A stretch of 64,000 nucleotides of DNA from Hypnocyclicus thermotrophus (GCF_004365575.1 NZ_SOBG01000003.1:1-64000); one strand, 5' to 3'; positions 55,086 to 64,000 are shown, counted from the stretch's first letter. Translations and numbers: made by a program. Notes: a model not told the origin generated them from the letters alone.

Positions 55086-56309
55086 ATGGTGAATAACATT
55101 TTAAATGAATTATACTCATATACAAAATTTGGTATAAAACTTGGATTAGATAATATAAAACAAATACTAAAAAAATGTGAAAATCCTCAAGATTCTTATA
55201 AAATAATACATATAGCTGGTACTAATGGAAAAGGTTCTACAGCTTCAATTATTGAACATTCTTTAATTGAAGCTGGTTTTTCTGTAGGTAAGTATACTTC
55301 GCCACATATAATTAATTTTAATGAAAGAATTGTAGTAGATAAAAATGAAATAACTGATGAAGATATCACTAAATATTATTTGAAAATAAAAAAAATTATT
55401 TTAGAAAATGATATTAAAGCTACTTTTTTTGAAGTAACTACTGCTATGGCATTTTTATATTTTAAAGATATGAATATCGATTATTTGGTTGCTGAAGTGG
55501 GGCTTGGTGGGAAATATGATGCTACTAATGTAGTTAATCCAATTCTTTCTATAATAACTAACATTTCTTATGATCATATTAATATTTTAGGAAACACATT
55601 AGAAGAAATAGCAGAAGAAAAATGTGGAATTATTAAAAACTCTCCCGTTGTCATTTTAGATAAACAAAAAGTTTTGCTTGATTGTGTAAAATCAAGAACA
55701 AATAACTATATTATTGCTAATAAAAAATTTAATTATACAACTACTCTTGACAAAGAAAAATTTTTTACTAATATTTCTATAAACAAGAAAAAATTTAATT
55801 TATCACTTTATGGAATTTTTCAAGGTGATAATTTTATATTAGCCTATTCTGCTTTAAAATATTTAAATATAGATGATATTTTTATTCAAAATGCTGTAAA
55901 AAATATATATTGGCCTGGAAGATTTGAAGTATTTTCTAAAACACCTTTAATTATTTTAGATGGTGCTCATAATGAAGATTCTGCTTTAGCATTAAAAAAT
56001 AATTGTCTTGAAATACTTAAAAAAGATGATATTGTTTTAATTACTTCAATATTAGAAGATAAAGATAGTGATACTGTATTAAAAACATTTAGTGAATTTA
56101 CCAATATTGTTATTTTTACTAGCCTCAAGTATTATTATAGAGGCTTAAGTGCTAAAGACCTATATAATAAAGGTAAAAAACATTTTAAATTTTCTAATTA
56201 TAAAGAAGATATTCAAGAAGCTTTTAACTTAGCAAAAAAATTTAATAAAAAAGCTATTGTGATAGCAGGTTCGTTTTATTTGATTTCAGAATTCAAAAAA
56301 AATATTTAA
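55086..56309 (+). CDS. folC: Folylpolyglutamate synthase / dihydrofolate synthase
   Basis: 407 aa. HIAGTNGKGSTASI is the ATP-binding P-loop, YTSPHIINFNERI the omega-loop region, EVGLGGKYDATNVV and TNISYDHINILG the Mur-ligase-type motifs, WPGRFEVF and DGAHNEDSA the C-terminal ones. Adds Glu to folates. folB and folK lie 3.3-4.8 kb further on the same strand. Confidence 0.95.
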   Translation: MVNNILNELYSYTKFGIKLGLDNIKQILKKCENPQDSYKIIHIAGTNGKGSTASIIEHSLIEAGFSVGKYTSPHIINFNERIVVDKNEITDEDITKYYLKIKKIILENDIKATFFEVTTAMAFLYFKDMNIDYLVAEVGLGGKYDATNVVNPILSIITNISYDHINILGNTLEEIAEEKCGIIKNSPVVILDKQKVLLDCVKSRTNNYIIANKKFNYTTTLDKEKFFTNISINKKKFNLSLYGIFQGDNFILAYSALKYLNIDDIFIQNAVKNIYWPGRFEVFSKTPLIILDGAHNEDSALALKNNCLEILKKDDIVLITSILEDKDSDTVLKTFSEFTNIVIFTSLKYYYRGLSAKDLYNKGKKHFKFSNYKEDIQEAFNLAKKFNKKAIVIAGSFYLISEFKKNI

Positions 56310-56322
56310 TGGAGATTATATT

Positions 56323-56787
56323 ATGAAAAAAAATATTAGATATATTATTATTAGTATAACTTTTTTTTTGCTAATATATGTTTATATTTCTAAAAAAAAT
56401 CAACTTCTTTTAGAAGTAAAAGAAAAAAATTTAGAATTAATAAAAAATAAAATAATTATACGGAAAAAAAATTTCTTTTTAGACAATAAATATTACTCGA
56501 ATATAAAAAATACTACTTTTAATTCTAAAAAAAATTATACGGAAAAAAAACTAAAAAAATCTTATTATTTACAGATTGGAACTTATTCTATTGAAGAAAA
56601 TGCTATTGAAATGCAAAAAAAATTAAGTAATATATCTAATTTTATTATTATAAAATCACCTTTAAATAATAATTATAATATAGTTATTTCAAGTAATTTT
56701 AAAACAAGAGAAGACGCTGAGCTTTTAGAAAAAAAAGTTATAAAAGCTTTCCCAGAAATTAAACCATTAATAAAAATGAGGTATTAA
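56323..56787 (+). CDS. SPOR-domain membrane protein
   Basis: 154 aa. One N-terminal membrane helix (about residues 6-24) followed by a Lys-rich linker and a C-terminal SPOR domain (about 82-154): YYLQIGTYSIEENAIEMQKK and YNIVISSNFKTREDAELLEK. SPOR domains bind denuded peptidoglycan at division sites. The call rests on pattern similarity only. It sits between folC and hprK with gaps of 13 and 1 bases. Confidence 0.72.
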   Translation: MKKNIRYIIISITFFLLIYVYISKKNQLLLEVKEKNLELIKNKIIIRKKNFFLDNKYYSNIKNTTFNSKKNYTEKKLKKSYYLQIGTYSIEENAIEMQKKLSNISNFIIIKSPLNNNYNIVISSNFKTREDAELLEKKVIKAFPEIKPLIKMRY

Positions 56788-56788
56788 A

Positions 56789-58762
56789 ATGGAAAAAGTT
56801 GTTAGTTTAGAAAATATTATTGAGACATTTAATTTAGAAGTCATTAATTATAATGAAAATTTATCAAAAGAAATTGTATTATCTGCTGTACATAAGCCCG
56901 GTGCAGAATTAACAGGATTTATCTTTGAAAATTCTACAGAAGTTGATAATTCTATTCATGTATTTGGAGTAGAAGAAATTAACTATATAAATAGACTTTC
57001 TCACAAAGAATTAGAAACACGTTTACCAAATTATTTTTCTCATTCATTTCCTTGTATTGTTATTACTGGAGATTTAAAAATAAATTCATTTTTTTATGAA
57101 CTTTCTAAAAAATATAATAAAGCTATTTTACGTACAAATACAAGTTATGAACTTTTTGTAAAAGATTTAAGAAAATTTTTACAAAAAGAATTAGCTCCTG
57201 AAATTGTTGTAAATAAATTTATTTTTTTAGAAATATTTGGAATGGGAATTTTATTTGCTGGTGATAGAAATGCAATAGTAGGGACTTGTATAGAATTGTT
57301 AGAAAAAAATCATCGTTTTATCACTGATGGTCTTTTAAATATAAAAAAAATTTCTGAAAATGAAATTATTGGTGAAAATGCTTATAGTAATAAAAGATTG
57401 AATAGAAATTATTTTTTAAATATTAGTGAAGTAGAAAAAATTAATATTGTTGAATTTTTTGGTATAGGCTCTACAAGAAATTCAAAAAAAATTGACCTAA
57501 TTGTAAAATTAGAAAAATGGTCAGATTCTGTGTTTTATGACAGACTCGGTATTGATTCTACTACTCAATATATATTAGGTATTGAAATAGAAAAACTTAT
57601 TATCCCAGTACGTAAAGGAAGAAATTTAGCTATAATTATAGAGACTGCTGCGATGAATATGCGAATGAAAAAAAATGGCCAAAACCCCGCAAAATACTTC
57701 TTAGAAGAAACACAAAAACTAATAAAAAAAAATAGAAAAAAAAGAATTGGAGATAATGATATGGGATTTTTTAAAGCTTTATCAATTGAAGAATTTCAAC
57801 AAAAATTTAATTTTGATATTATACTTGGAGAAAATAAATTAAATAACAGATTTATAACTTCTACAAATATTTATAAACCTTCATTAGAATTTTCTGGTTT
57901 TTATGAATTAATGGAAGAAAATGGTGAGGATAAGTTACAGATAATTACTGATTCTGAATTTAAATATTTAGAAATGCTTGATGAAAATATTAGAATTGAT
58001 ATTTTAGATAAATATATGTCTTATGATTTTCCCGCAGTTATTTTACTCGGAATAGAAGATGTTCCTAAATATTTCCTTGATATAGCAAATAAATACAATC
58101 AGATTGTTCTTTATTCATCTAAACAATATTCTGAATTATATATAGATTTACTAGAATATTTAGAAGTTTATTTTGCTCCTTCAATTACATTACATGGCGT
58201 TATGGTTGAAGTATATGGATTTGGAGTTCTATTAAAAGGTAAGAGTGGAATAGGAAAGAGTGAAACTGCTCTTGAACTTATCCATAGAGGTCATAGATTA
58301 ATAGCTGATGATATGGTTAAGCTTACAAAATATCCTGACGGTAGAGTAGTTGGAAGAGCAGATAAAGTACCTTATTTTATGGAAATTAGGGGCCTTGGGA
58401 TAATTGATATAAAAACTTTATATGGCCTTGGAGCTGTTAGAAGATCTAAAAAATTAGATATTATTATAGAATTAAAAGAATTAAAAGAAGATGAGTATTT
58501 AACAAAAGCTGATTATACAGAATCTACTATTTCAATTATGGATACACCTTTTCAAAAAGTTGATTTATATATTTCTTCTGGAAGAAATGCTGCTTCAATG
58601 GTTGAAATAGCTACTATGAAACTTCGTGCTAAAAAACTTGGTTATGATTCAAAGAAAGAATATCATTTAAAAAATAAAATACTTCGTGAAATTGAAGAAG
58701 TTGAAATGGAAAAAAATCAAGAAATCATGAATAAAAGGTTTAAAAATAAAGAGGAGGAATAA
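56789..58762 (+). CDS. hprK: Tandem HPr kinase/phosphorylase (two HprK units in one chain)
   Basis: 657 aa, twice the usual ~310. Unit 1 (about residues 1-320) has HKPGAELTGF and the C-terminal LIIPVRKGRNLAIIIETAAM, but its P-loop position reads FAGDRNAIVGTCIE, with the GKS/T lost and ADD replaced by TDG. Unit 2 (about 330-657) has an intact P-loop LKGKSGIGKSETALELIHRG, HRLIADD and the signature MEIRGLGIIDIKTLYG. Its region equivalent to PVRxGRN reads LYISSGRNAASMVEI. Family role: phosphorylation and dephosphorylation of HPr Ser46 in carbon regulation. Each unit appears to have lost what the other keeps. Confidence 0.9.
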   Translation: MEKVVSLENIIETFNLEVINYNENLSKEIVLSAVHKPGAELTGFIFENSTEVDNSIHVFGVEEINYINRLSHKELETRLPNYFSHSFPCIVITGDLKINSFFYELSKKYNKAILRTNTSYELFVKDLRKFLQKELAPEIVVNKFIFLEIFGMGILFAGDRNAIVGTCIELLEKNHRFITDGLLNIKKISENEIIGENAYSNKRLNRNYFLNISEVEKINIVEFFGIGSTRNSKKIDLIVKLEKWSDSVFYDRLGIDSTTQYILGIEIEKLIIPVRKGRNLAIIIETAAMNMRMKKNGQNPAKYFLEETQKLIKKNRKKRIGDNDMGFFKALSIEEFQQKFNFDIILGENKLNNRFITSTNIYKPSLEFSGFYELMEENGEDKLQIITDSEFKYLEMLDENIRIDILDKYMSYDFPAVILLGIEDVPKYFLDIANKYNQIVLYSSKQYSELYIDLLEYLEVYFAPSITLHGVMVEVYGFGVLLKGKSGIGKSETALELIHRGHRLIADDMVKLTKYPDGRVVGRADKVPYFMEIRGLGIIDIKTLYGLGAVRRSKKLDIIIELKELKEDEYLTKADYTESTISIMDTPFQKVDLYISSGRNAASMVEIATMKLRAKKLGYDSKKEYHLKNKILREIEEVEMEKNQEIMNKRFKNKEEE

Positions 58763-58763
58763 A

Positions 58764-59633
58764 TTGAAAAACAAACTTAAGGATATACTTGTTGATTATT
58801 TTTTTATAAATTTTGGTTTAGTAATCTCAGCAATAGGAATTGGATTATTTTTAGTTCCTGGCAAGATTGTTTCTGGTGGTGTATCTGGTATCGCTACAAT
58901 TTTATATTATACATTTAATTTACCTGTTGGTTTAGTAATGTTAGCATTAAATATTCCCTTGTTTTTAATAGGATTAAAAATTTTTGGTAAAACATATGGA
59001 GTAAAAACTTTTTTTGGAACTGTATTTTTATCTGTCTATATTGATTTATTAAGATTTATTATTCCTAATGCTAATAATATTATTGATTTTGATAAAGCAA
59101 GTAATGCACTTATTGCACCTATATTTGGTGGAGTTATTACTGGAATTGGTGTAGGTTTAATAATGAAGTTTGGTGGAAGTACTGGAGGAACTGATATTGT
59201 TGCTCAGATAATAAATAAATATTTCAAAATACCTCTTGGTTATTCATTTATTTTTATAGATGGTTTGATTTTATTAGCTGGTAGTTCTGTATTTGGTATA
59301 GAAAAAGGACTTTATGCTATAATTTCACTTTATGCCGGTGCTGTTGCAATAAACAAAATATTTGAAGGGGTTAGTTATTCAAAAATGATATATATTATAA
59401 GTGATTATCATGAAGATATAAAAAATCTTATATTACATGATTTTGATAGAGGTGGCACTGGATTATATGGAAATGGACTTTATACAAATAAAGATAAAAA
59501 AATCATAATGACAGTTTTAAAAAATAATGAAATACATGAATTAAAAAATTATGTAAAACAAATTGATCCAAATGCTTTTGTGATTATATCAGAAGTTTAT
59601 GAAGTACTTGGTGAAGGTTTTACCCCTTTTTAG
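58764..59633 (+). CDS. YitT-family membrane protein
   Basis: 289 aa. About five or six membrane helices in the N-terminal two thirds (FFINFGLVISAIGIGLFLVP, KIVSGGVSGIATIL, MKFGGSTGGTDIVAQI) and a cytoplasmic DUF2179 domain at the end (about residues 215-285, GGTGLYGNGLYTNKDKKIIM). Family function is unknown. TTG start with GAGGAGG upstream; one base after hprK. Confidence 0.9.
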   Translation: MKNKLKDILVDYFFINFGLVISAIGIGLFLVPGKIVSGGVSGIATILYYTFNLPVGLVMLALNIPLFLIGLKIFGKTYGVKTFFGTVFLSVYIDLLRFIIPNANNIIDFDKASNALIAPIFGGVITGIGVGLIMKFGGSTGGTDIVAQIINKYFKIPLGYSFIFIDGLILLAGSSVFGIEKGLYAIISLYAGAVAINKIFEGVSYSKMIYIISDYHEDIKNLILHDFDRGGTGLYGNGLYTNKDKKIIMTVLKNNEIHELKNYVKQIDPNAFVIISEVYEVLGEGFTPF

Positions 59634-59645
59634 AATGGAGTGTTT

Positions 59646-60014
59646 ATGGATAAAATTTCAATAAAAAATATAGTTGTTTACGGGTATCATGGTGCTATAA
59701 AAGAAGAAAATGTTTTAGGACAAAAATTTATAATTAATATTGATATGTATACCTCATTAAAAAAAGCTGGAATAAATGATAATTTAGAAGAGACTATCCA
59801 TTATGGCTACGTATATAATGATATTGTAAACATCGCTACAAAAAAGAATTATAAACTAATTGAAGCACTTGGTGAAAATATATGTAAAATACTTTTTAAA
59901 AAATATAATATGAATAAAATCATTATTGAAATAAAAAAACCAAATGCACCAATTCCTGGAATATTTGATTATGTATCTATTACATTAGAAAGAGAGAAGA
60001 AAGATTATGAATAA
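59646..60014 (+). CDS. folB: Dihydroneopterin aldolase
   Basis: 122 aa counted from the ATG at 59646; a GTG at 59640 is in frame but lies inside the GGAG ribosome site. VYGYHGAIKEENVLGQKFII has the catalytic Glu, and LIEALGENICKILF and IEIKKPNAPIPGIFDYVSI complete the family pattern. It cleaves dihydroneopterin to the substrate of FolK, whose gene overlaps by 8 bases. Confidence 0.93.
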   Translation: MDKISIKNIVVYGYHGAIKEENVLGQKFIINIDMYTSLKKAGINDNLEETIHYGYVYNDIVNIATKKNYKLIEALGENICKILFKKYNMNKIIIEIKKPNAPIPGIFDYVSITLEREKKDYE

Positions 60015-60885
60015 TGTAGTGTATTTAAGCTTAGGGTCAAATCTTGATAATCCTATTTATAACCTTATTCAAGCTTTTGAATATATTTCTAAATTAAAAA
60101 ATACAAAAATATTAAAAATTTCTGACTTTTATAAAACAGAACCTTATGGTAATATAACTCAAGACAATTTTATTAATTGCTGTATAAAAATAGAAACTTC
60201 ATTACTCCCTTTTGAACTTTTAAAAGAAATAAATAAAATAGAAGAAGAAAAAATGGGACGTAAAAGAGAAATTAAATGGGGGCCTCGAAATATCGATATT
60301 GATATAATTTTTTATGAAAATTTAAAAATTGAGACTAATAAACTCACTATCCCTCATAAAGAATACAAAAAAAGAAATTTTGTATTATATCCTTTACTTG
60401 ACATTATAGATAATAAAAATAAAATAATACCTTTTATAAAACAAGCTAAAGGAAATATAGAAAAATATAATTATCCAAAAAAAATACTAATTAGTTCTTG
60501 TTTAATGGGAAATAGATGTAAATATAATGGTGGTCATAATTATAGATACCTTTATTCTCGTCTATTAAAATTTGATTTTCTTCAAGTCTGCCCTGAAACT
60601 TTTGGAGAATTAAAAATACCTAGACCACCCGCAGAAATACAAAATAATAATAAAGTGATTGATAAAACAGGAAAAGATGTAACAACTAATTTCATTAATG
60701 GTGCTAGAAAAACATTAGATATAGCTAATAAAAATAATTGTGAAATAGCAATTTTAAAATCTAAAAGTCCATCATGTGGATATAGAGAAATATATGATGG
60801 GAGTTTTAGTGGAAAATTAATCAAAGGAAATGGAATTACAACAATTTTTTTACTTAAAGAAAATTTTAAGATTATTTCATCATAA
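60007..60885 (+). CDS. folK: FolK-DUF523 fusion protein
   Basis: 292 aa. Residues about 1-150 are hydroxymethyldihydropterin pyrophosphokinase: LSLGSNLDNP, FYKTEPYG, CCIKIETSL and WGPRNIDIDIIFY (metal-binding Asp pair). Residues about 155-290 are a DUF523 domain: ISSCLMGNRCKYNGGHNY, VCPETFGELKIPRPPAEI, GKDVTTNFINGARK and ILKSKSPSCGYREIYDGSF, with conserved Cys. Standalone DUF523 proteins are of unknown function, related to 2-thiouracil desulfurase. The fusion suggests a link with pterin or thiol chemistry, which is inference. Confidence 0.9.
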   Translation: MNNVVYLSLGSNLDNPIYNLIQAFEYISKLKNTKILKISDFYKTEPYGNITQDNFINCCIKIETSLLPFELLKEINKIEEEKMGRKREIKWGPRNIDIDIIFYENLKIETNKLTIPHKEYKKRNFVLYPLLDIIDNKNKIIPFIKQAKGNIEKYNYPKKILISSCLMGNRCKYNGGHNYRYLYSRLLKFDFLQVCPETFGELKIPRPPAEIQNNNKVIDKTGKDVTTNFINGARKTLDIANKNNCEIAILKSKSPSCGYREIYDGSFSGKLIKGNGITTIFLLKENFKIISS

Positions 60886-60902
60886 TATAAGGAGGAAACA
60901 TT

Positions 60903-61859
60903 TTGAAAGAGATAATTGCTCAAATAAATTCTGCAAACCGAATAATGATAACTGGTCATATAAATCCAGATGGAGATTGTGTAGGTGCTGGTTTAGCTCT
61001 AACTTTAGCAATAAATAAATTAAATAAAGATAACGAAAAAATAATTAGATTTATATTACAAGATAAAGCACCTGATACTACAAATTTTTTAACTCATTCT
61101 ATTCTTATTGAAAAAGCTAAATATATAAATACAAAATATAAATTTGACACAGTTATTGCTGTAGATTGTGCTTCTATTGATAGACTTGGTAATGAAATTA
61201 AGCAATTTATTACTGCAAATACTACATTAATAAATATTGATCATCATATAAGTAATACAAATTACGGAGATTTAAATTATGTTGATCCTAAAAGTTCTTC
61301 AACTTCTGAAATAATATATAATTTTATAAAAAAATTAAATATAGAAATTGATCTTGATATTGCTGAATCTATTTATATGGGAATTGTAAATGATACAGGT
61401 AATTTAGCATATAATAATGTAAGCTATGATACTTTAATGGTAGTCGCTGAGCTTAAAAAACTTGGTCTTGATAATGAAAAAGTAGTTAGAGAATTTTTTA
61501 ATAAAAAAAGTTATGCTCGAATAAAACTTCTTGGTGAAGCTTTAAATAATTTTGAATTTTTTGAAGAAAAAAAACTTAGTTTTTATTATTTATCTCAAAA
61601 AACATTAAAAAAATATAATGGAAAAAAAGAAGATACAGAAGGAATTGTTGAAGCACTTCGAGATTATGATAAAGCTGAAGTTTCTTTATTTTTAAGAGAA
61701 ACAGAAAATGGTGATATAAAAGGAAGTTTTCGTTCTAATGAAAAAGATGTAAATAGAATAGCCAAAATATTTAATGGTGGCGGTCATCAAAAAGCAGCAG
61801 GATTTAATACTGATTTATCAAAAGAAGAAATATTAAAAATAGTTTTAAATGAATTATAA
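60903..61859 (+). CDS. nrnA: NrnA-type nanoRNase / pAp phosphatase
   Basis: 318-aa DHH/DHHA1 phosphoesterase. TGHINPDGDCVGAGLAL, VAVDCAS, NIDHHISNTNYGD, SIYMGIVNDTGNLAY and the C-terminal GGGHQKAAGF are complete. It degrades 2-5-mer RNA and dephosphorylates pAp. TTG start after AAGGAGG. Confidence 0.93.
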   Translation: MKEIIAQINSANRIMITGHINPDGDCVGAGLALTLAINKLNKDNEKIIRFILQDKAPDTTNFLTHSILIEKAKYINTKYKFDTVIAVDCASIDRLGNEIKQFITANTTLINIDHHISNTNYGDLNYVDPKSSSTSEIIYNFIKKLNIEIDLDIAESIYMGIVNDTGNLAYNNVSYDTLMVVAELKKLGLDNEKVVREFFNKKSYARIKLLGEALNNFEFFEEKKLSFYYLSQKTLKKYNGKKEDTEGIVEALRDYDKAEVSLFLRETENGDIKGSFRSNEKDVNRIAKIFNGGGHQKAAGFNTDLSKEEILKIVLNEL

Positions 61860-61893
61860 GGGATTTTAATTTAGTTATTTAGGAGGAATTCAT

Positions 61894-62805
61894 ATGAAAA
61901 AAATTATATTAACATTAATGTTATTGCTAACTATTATTTCTTGTAGTAATAGTCCTACAATAAAAAAAGAAGATAATTTAACTACATTACGTGAATACAA
62001 AACTGAAAAAGAAGCTATAGTACCTAAAACTAAAATAGCTATTTCTACTTTTAGCTCTGCTATTCCATTAGCTAAAAAAAGAAATGTAGGTGAATTATTA
62101 AGTGATATTTTGTCTACTGAACTTACTCAAACTAATAGGTTTATAGTTTTAGAAAGAGATTCTGTAGATAAAATAATGCAAGAAATTAATTTTTCTGAAG
62201 GACTTGGACAAGGTAAAATAGCCAGTGAACAAAATTTATTAGATGCTGACTATATTGTAACTGGTGCTGTTACTAAATATGCTGTAAACATATCTGGAAA
62301 AAAAGGCTTAGTTTCAAATAAAAAATCCCAATCAATAGAAGTAGCATTTGATTTAAGACTTATTGACGTAAGAACCGGTGAAGTGGTATTAGCTGATGTA
62401 GGTGAAGGCTCTGGTAGTACTAATTCTAAAACTACTCTTGGAATGGGACAAACAAATAGCTATAATTCAAGTATAGAAAATGATGCTTTAAGAGCTGCTG
62501 TAGTTGATGTATTAGACTCTTTTGTTAAAACAGTAGATAAGAGACCTTGGAGTGCAAGAGTAGCAAAAGCTAATCCAAGAGAAATATATATAAATGCTGG
62601 AATAAAAAGTAACTTACCAATTGGGGCTAAACTTGAAGTATATGAACAAGGAGAAGCAATTGAACTTGATGGAAAACTTCTTGGCTATGAAGAAAAATAT
62701 GTAGGAACAGCAACTGTCTCAGATTATTTAGGTGATGATGCTTCAAAATGTACTTATAATGGAAAACTCTTTCACATTCCTGCCATTGTAAGATTAAAAA
62801 AATAA
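61894..62805 (+). CDS. CsgG-family lipoprotein
   Basis: 303 aa. Lipobox IISC (Cys about residue 17). The CsgG/HfaB-type domain has KTKIAISTFSS, LSDILSTELTQTNRFIVLERDSVDKIMQEI, DADYIVTGAVTKYAV and VAFDLRLIDVRTGEVVLADVGEGSG. CsgG forms an outer-membrane export channel in curli systems; in other diderms related lipoproteins are periplasmic-facing and of unknown role. A C-terminal region (about 235-303) is an extra small beta domain. The DUF799 gene follows. Confidence 0.88.
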   Translation: MKKIILTLMLLLTIISCSNSPTIKKEDNLTTLREYKTEKEAIVPKTKIAISTFSSAIPLAKKRNVGELLSDILSTELTQTNRFIVLERDSVDKIMQEINFSEGLGQGKIASEQNLLDADYIVTGAVTKYAVNISGKKGLVSNKKSQSIEVAFDLRLIDVRTGEVVLADVGEGSGSTNSKTTLGMGQTNSYNSSIENDALRAAVVDVLDSFVKTVDKRPWSARVAKANPREIYINAGIKSNLPIGAKLEVYEQGEAIELDGKLLGYEEKYVGTATVSDYLGDDASKCTYNGKLFHIPAIVRLKK

Positions 62806-62826
62806 ATTACTTAATTGGAGAATTTT

Positions 62827-63696
62827 ATGATTAAAAATTCTAGTTTAAAAACTTTTTATATACTTTTAATTATTATAAATTTTATATCTTGCGAACCAAA
62901 AAAAACTTTTATTATGCAGGTAGATGGTGGTCCTCCACCTGCTAGACTTGCTATTTTACCAGCTAATAATTTTTCTAATGATGTTCTTGGTGGATATGTT
63001 CAAAGAAACCTTCTCTATAAAAGTTTAAAGCAAAATCCTAAAGGATATTTAATTCAAAATATAAAAACTACAAATGAAAGACTTATAAATGCTGGAATAA
63101 CAGATGGCGCATTATTAAGTGCATTTCATCCTTTAGAACTTTGCGAAATACTTGATGTTGATGGTTTGTTATATATTGATATTTATGATATGGGAATAAA
63201 ATCATTGCCTTTTTACAATTCTAGATATATTTATTTAAATGTTCGTCTTTATAATTTTGAAAAATTTATTTGGCAAAAAGTAATAAATATTAATAATAGA
63301 CATATTGATATCGAAGGAGCTTTAGATAGTATCGATAATATATCACAAGGAAAAGTTAAAGAAGCTTTTAAAAAAGCTGGTGATTCTGTAACAACTCAAG
63401 TAATTGTAAAGCTCGGTATTGCAACATTATTTGAACATGAATTAAAACCTGAAATGAAAATGGTTGTAAATAAAATCATTTCTGTTATTCCTAGAGGCAG
63501 AAGTAGTAATAATAAATATTGGAAAAAAGTAGACTCTAAACTTAAAGAACTTCATTTAAAAGCTAAAAATAATGAAGAATTAGTTCCCAAAGAAGAAAAA
63601 AATAAAATCAGAAAACAATACGAAATAATGATACAAGAACAAGGGATTAATATAATAAAAACAAAAAATGATATAGATATAATAAATAATAAATAG
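62827..63696 (+). CDS. DUF799 (GNA1162-like) lipoprotein
   Basis: 289 aa from the ATG at 62827. The in-frame TTG at 62815 overlaps the TTGGAG ribosome site. Lipobox FISC (Cys about residue 24). PPPARLAILPANNFSND, NAGITDGALLSAF, LCEILDVDGLLYIDI and RYIYLNVRLYNFE match DUF799 (Neisseria GNA1162). In proteobacteria it pairs with CsgG and a DUF4810 lipoprotein; here no DUF4810 gene is visible. The C-terminal ~70 residues are Lys/Glu-rich and helical, beyond the usual domain. Confidence 0.85.
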   Translation: MIKNSSLKTFYILLIIINFISCEPKKTFIMQVDGGPPPARLAILPANNFSNDVLGGYVQRNLLYKSLKQNPKGYLIQNIKTTNERLINAGITDGALLSAFHPLELCEILDVDGLLYIDIYDMGIKSLPFYNSRYIYLNVRLYNFEKFIWQKVININNRHIDIEGALDSIDNISQGKVKEAFKKAGDSVTTQVIVKLGIATLFEHELKPEMKMVVNKIISVIPRGRSSNNKYWKKVDSKLKELHLKAKNNEELVPKEEKNKIRKQYEIMIQEQGINIIKTKNDIDIINNK

Positions 63697-63742
63697 TTTT
63701 ATTATCTTCGTTATATTTTTTACGTGAAAGACAAAATAAAAG

Positions 63743-63771
63743 TTTACTTATAATGTCCATTATGCTATAAT
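63743..63771 (+). promoter_or_regulatory. Promoter of the acetate-transporter gene
   Basis: TTTACT, a 17-base spacer and a consensus TATAAT with a TGC extension. The start codon is 43 bases further. Confidence 0.7.
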
Positions 63772-63813
63772 AATTTCTGTATTTTTTATATTTTATTTTA
63801 AATTGGGAGGAAT

Positions 63814-64000
63814 AATGGAAAGAATAATTAAAGACACAACTGCAAATCCAGCACCTTTAGGGTTATTAGGTTTTGGATTAACTACTGTATTACTTAATTT
63901 ACACAATGCAGGTTTTTTTGAATTGAATGTGATGATTATGGCAATGGGTATTTTTTATGGTGGAATAGCACAACTTATAGCAGGTATACTAGAAAGTAAA
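63814..64000 (+). CDS. Acetate uptake transporter, GPR1/FUN34/YaaH (SatP) family, 5' part
   Basis: The window ends 62 codons into the gene. [21 protein letters not shown] is the family signature (NPAPLGL), followed by helices with [19 protein letters not shown], which matches the next conserved segment. Six-helix inner-membrane channel for acetate or succinate. GGGAGG precedes the ATG. Relevant to a fermenter that excretes or reuses acetate. Confidence 0.93.

Overview
The window is very AT-rich (an impression of about three quarters A+T from reading, not a count). It is gene-dense, with short intergenic gaps that often hold a single hairpin terminator. Outer-membrane and lipoprotein genes, lspA, a DUF374 lysophospholipid acyltransferase and a CsgG/DUF799 lipoprotein pair point to a double-membraned (diderm) cell. 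A NiaR regulator, HPr kinase, a Methanosarcina-type SerC and strong Shine-Dalgarno sites are more Firmicutes-like. This mixture fits the Fusobacteriota best; the species cannot be named from the sequence. No rRNA, tRNA, CRISPR array, insertion sequence or prophage was seen.

Layout. 1-5200: a hypothetical protein, a decayed Nudix gene, a degenerate HD-domain protein, rlmN and a class A PBP. 5331-12253 (minus): a five-gene secreted/outer-membrane operon (barrel protein, acid phosphatase, dead phosphatase paralogue, adhesin-like lipoprotein, large nuclease lipoprotein). It faces a Crp/Fnr-type regulator and may scavenge extracellular nucleic acid. 13434-22427: an accessory stretch with serC, small membrane peptides, a YiiX-like peptidase, DUF4250, Nudix, alpha/beta hydrolase, a LacI-type protein without its DNA-binding domain, pepF, CoA-disulfide reductase-rhodanese, and an arsR whose transporter has been deleted to a stub. 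22600-28551: a beta-glucan locus (cellobiose phosphorylase, DUF4380 protein, GH9 endoglucanase) behind a promoter with two identical LacI-type operators. 28580-46539 (minus): housekeeping genes (glyS, glyQ, lspA, ileS, tex, niaR, galU, metG, pdxA, DUF374, ybaB) plus two unusual orphan sensor kinases. 46672-50153: a coiled-coil protein, then an amino-acid ABC transporter behind what reads as a histidine attenuator. 50183-64000: recJ, a MORN-AAA+ fusion, mtnN, folC, a SPOR protein, a double HPr kinase, yitT, folB, folK-DUF523, nrnA, csgG, DUF799 and the start of an acetate transporter gene.

Most notable are: (1) an 11-codon leader peptide with four consecutive His codons, a start-site-sequestering complement and a terminator hairpin upstream of the ABC transporter; (2) a tandem HPr kinase in which one half has lost the P-loop and the other has diverged in the C-terminal PVRxGRN segment; (3) a MORN-repeat/CbbX-type AAA+ fusion; (4) two sensor kinases with apparently complementary lesions, one lacking the phospho-accepting His and one lacking the G1 ATP-binding box; (5) several traces of reductive evolution (Nudix pseudogene, Acr3-like stub, LacI without HTH, dead HAD and HD proteins). 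All calls come from reading motifs by eye; no database search or folding program was run.
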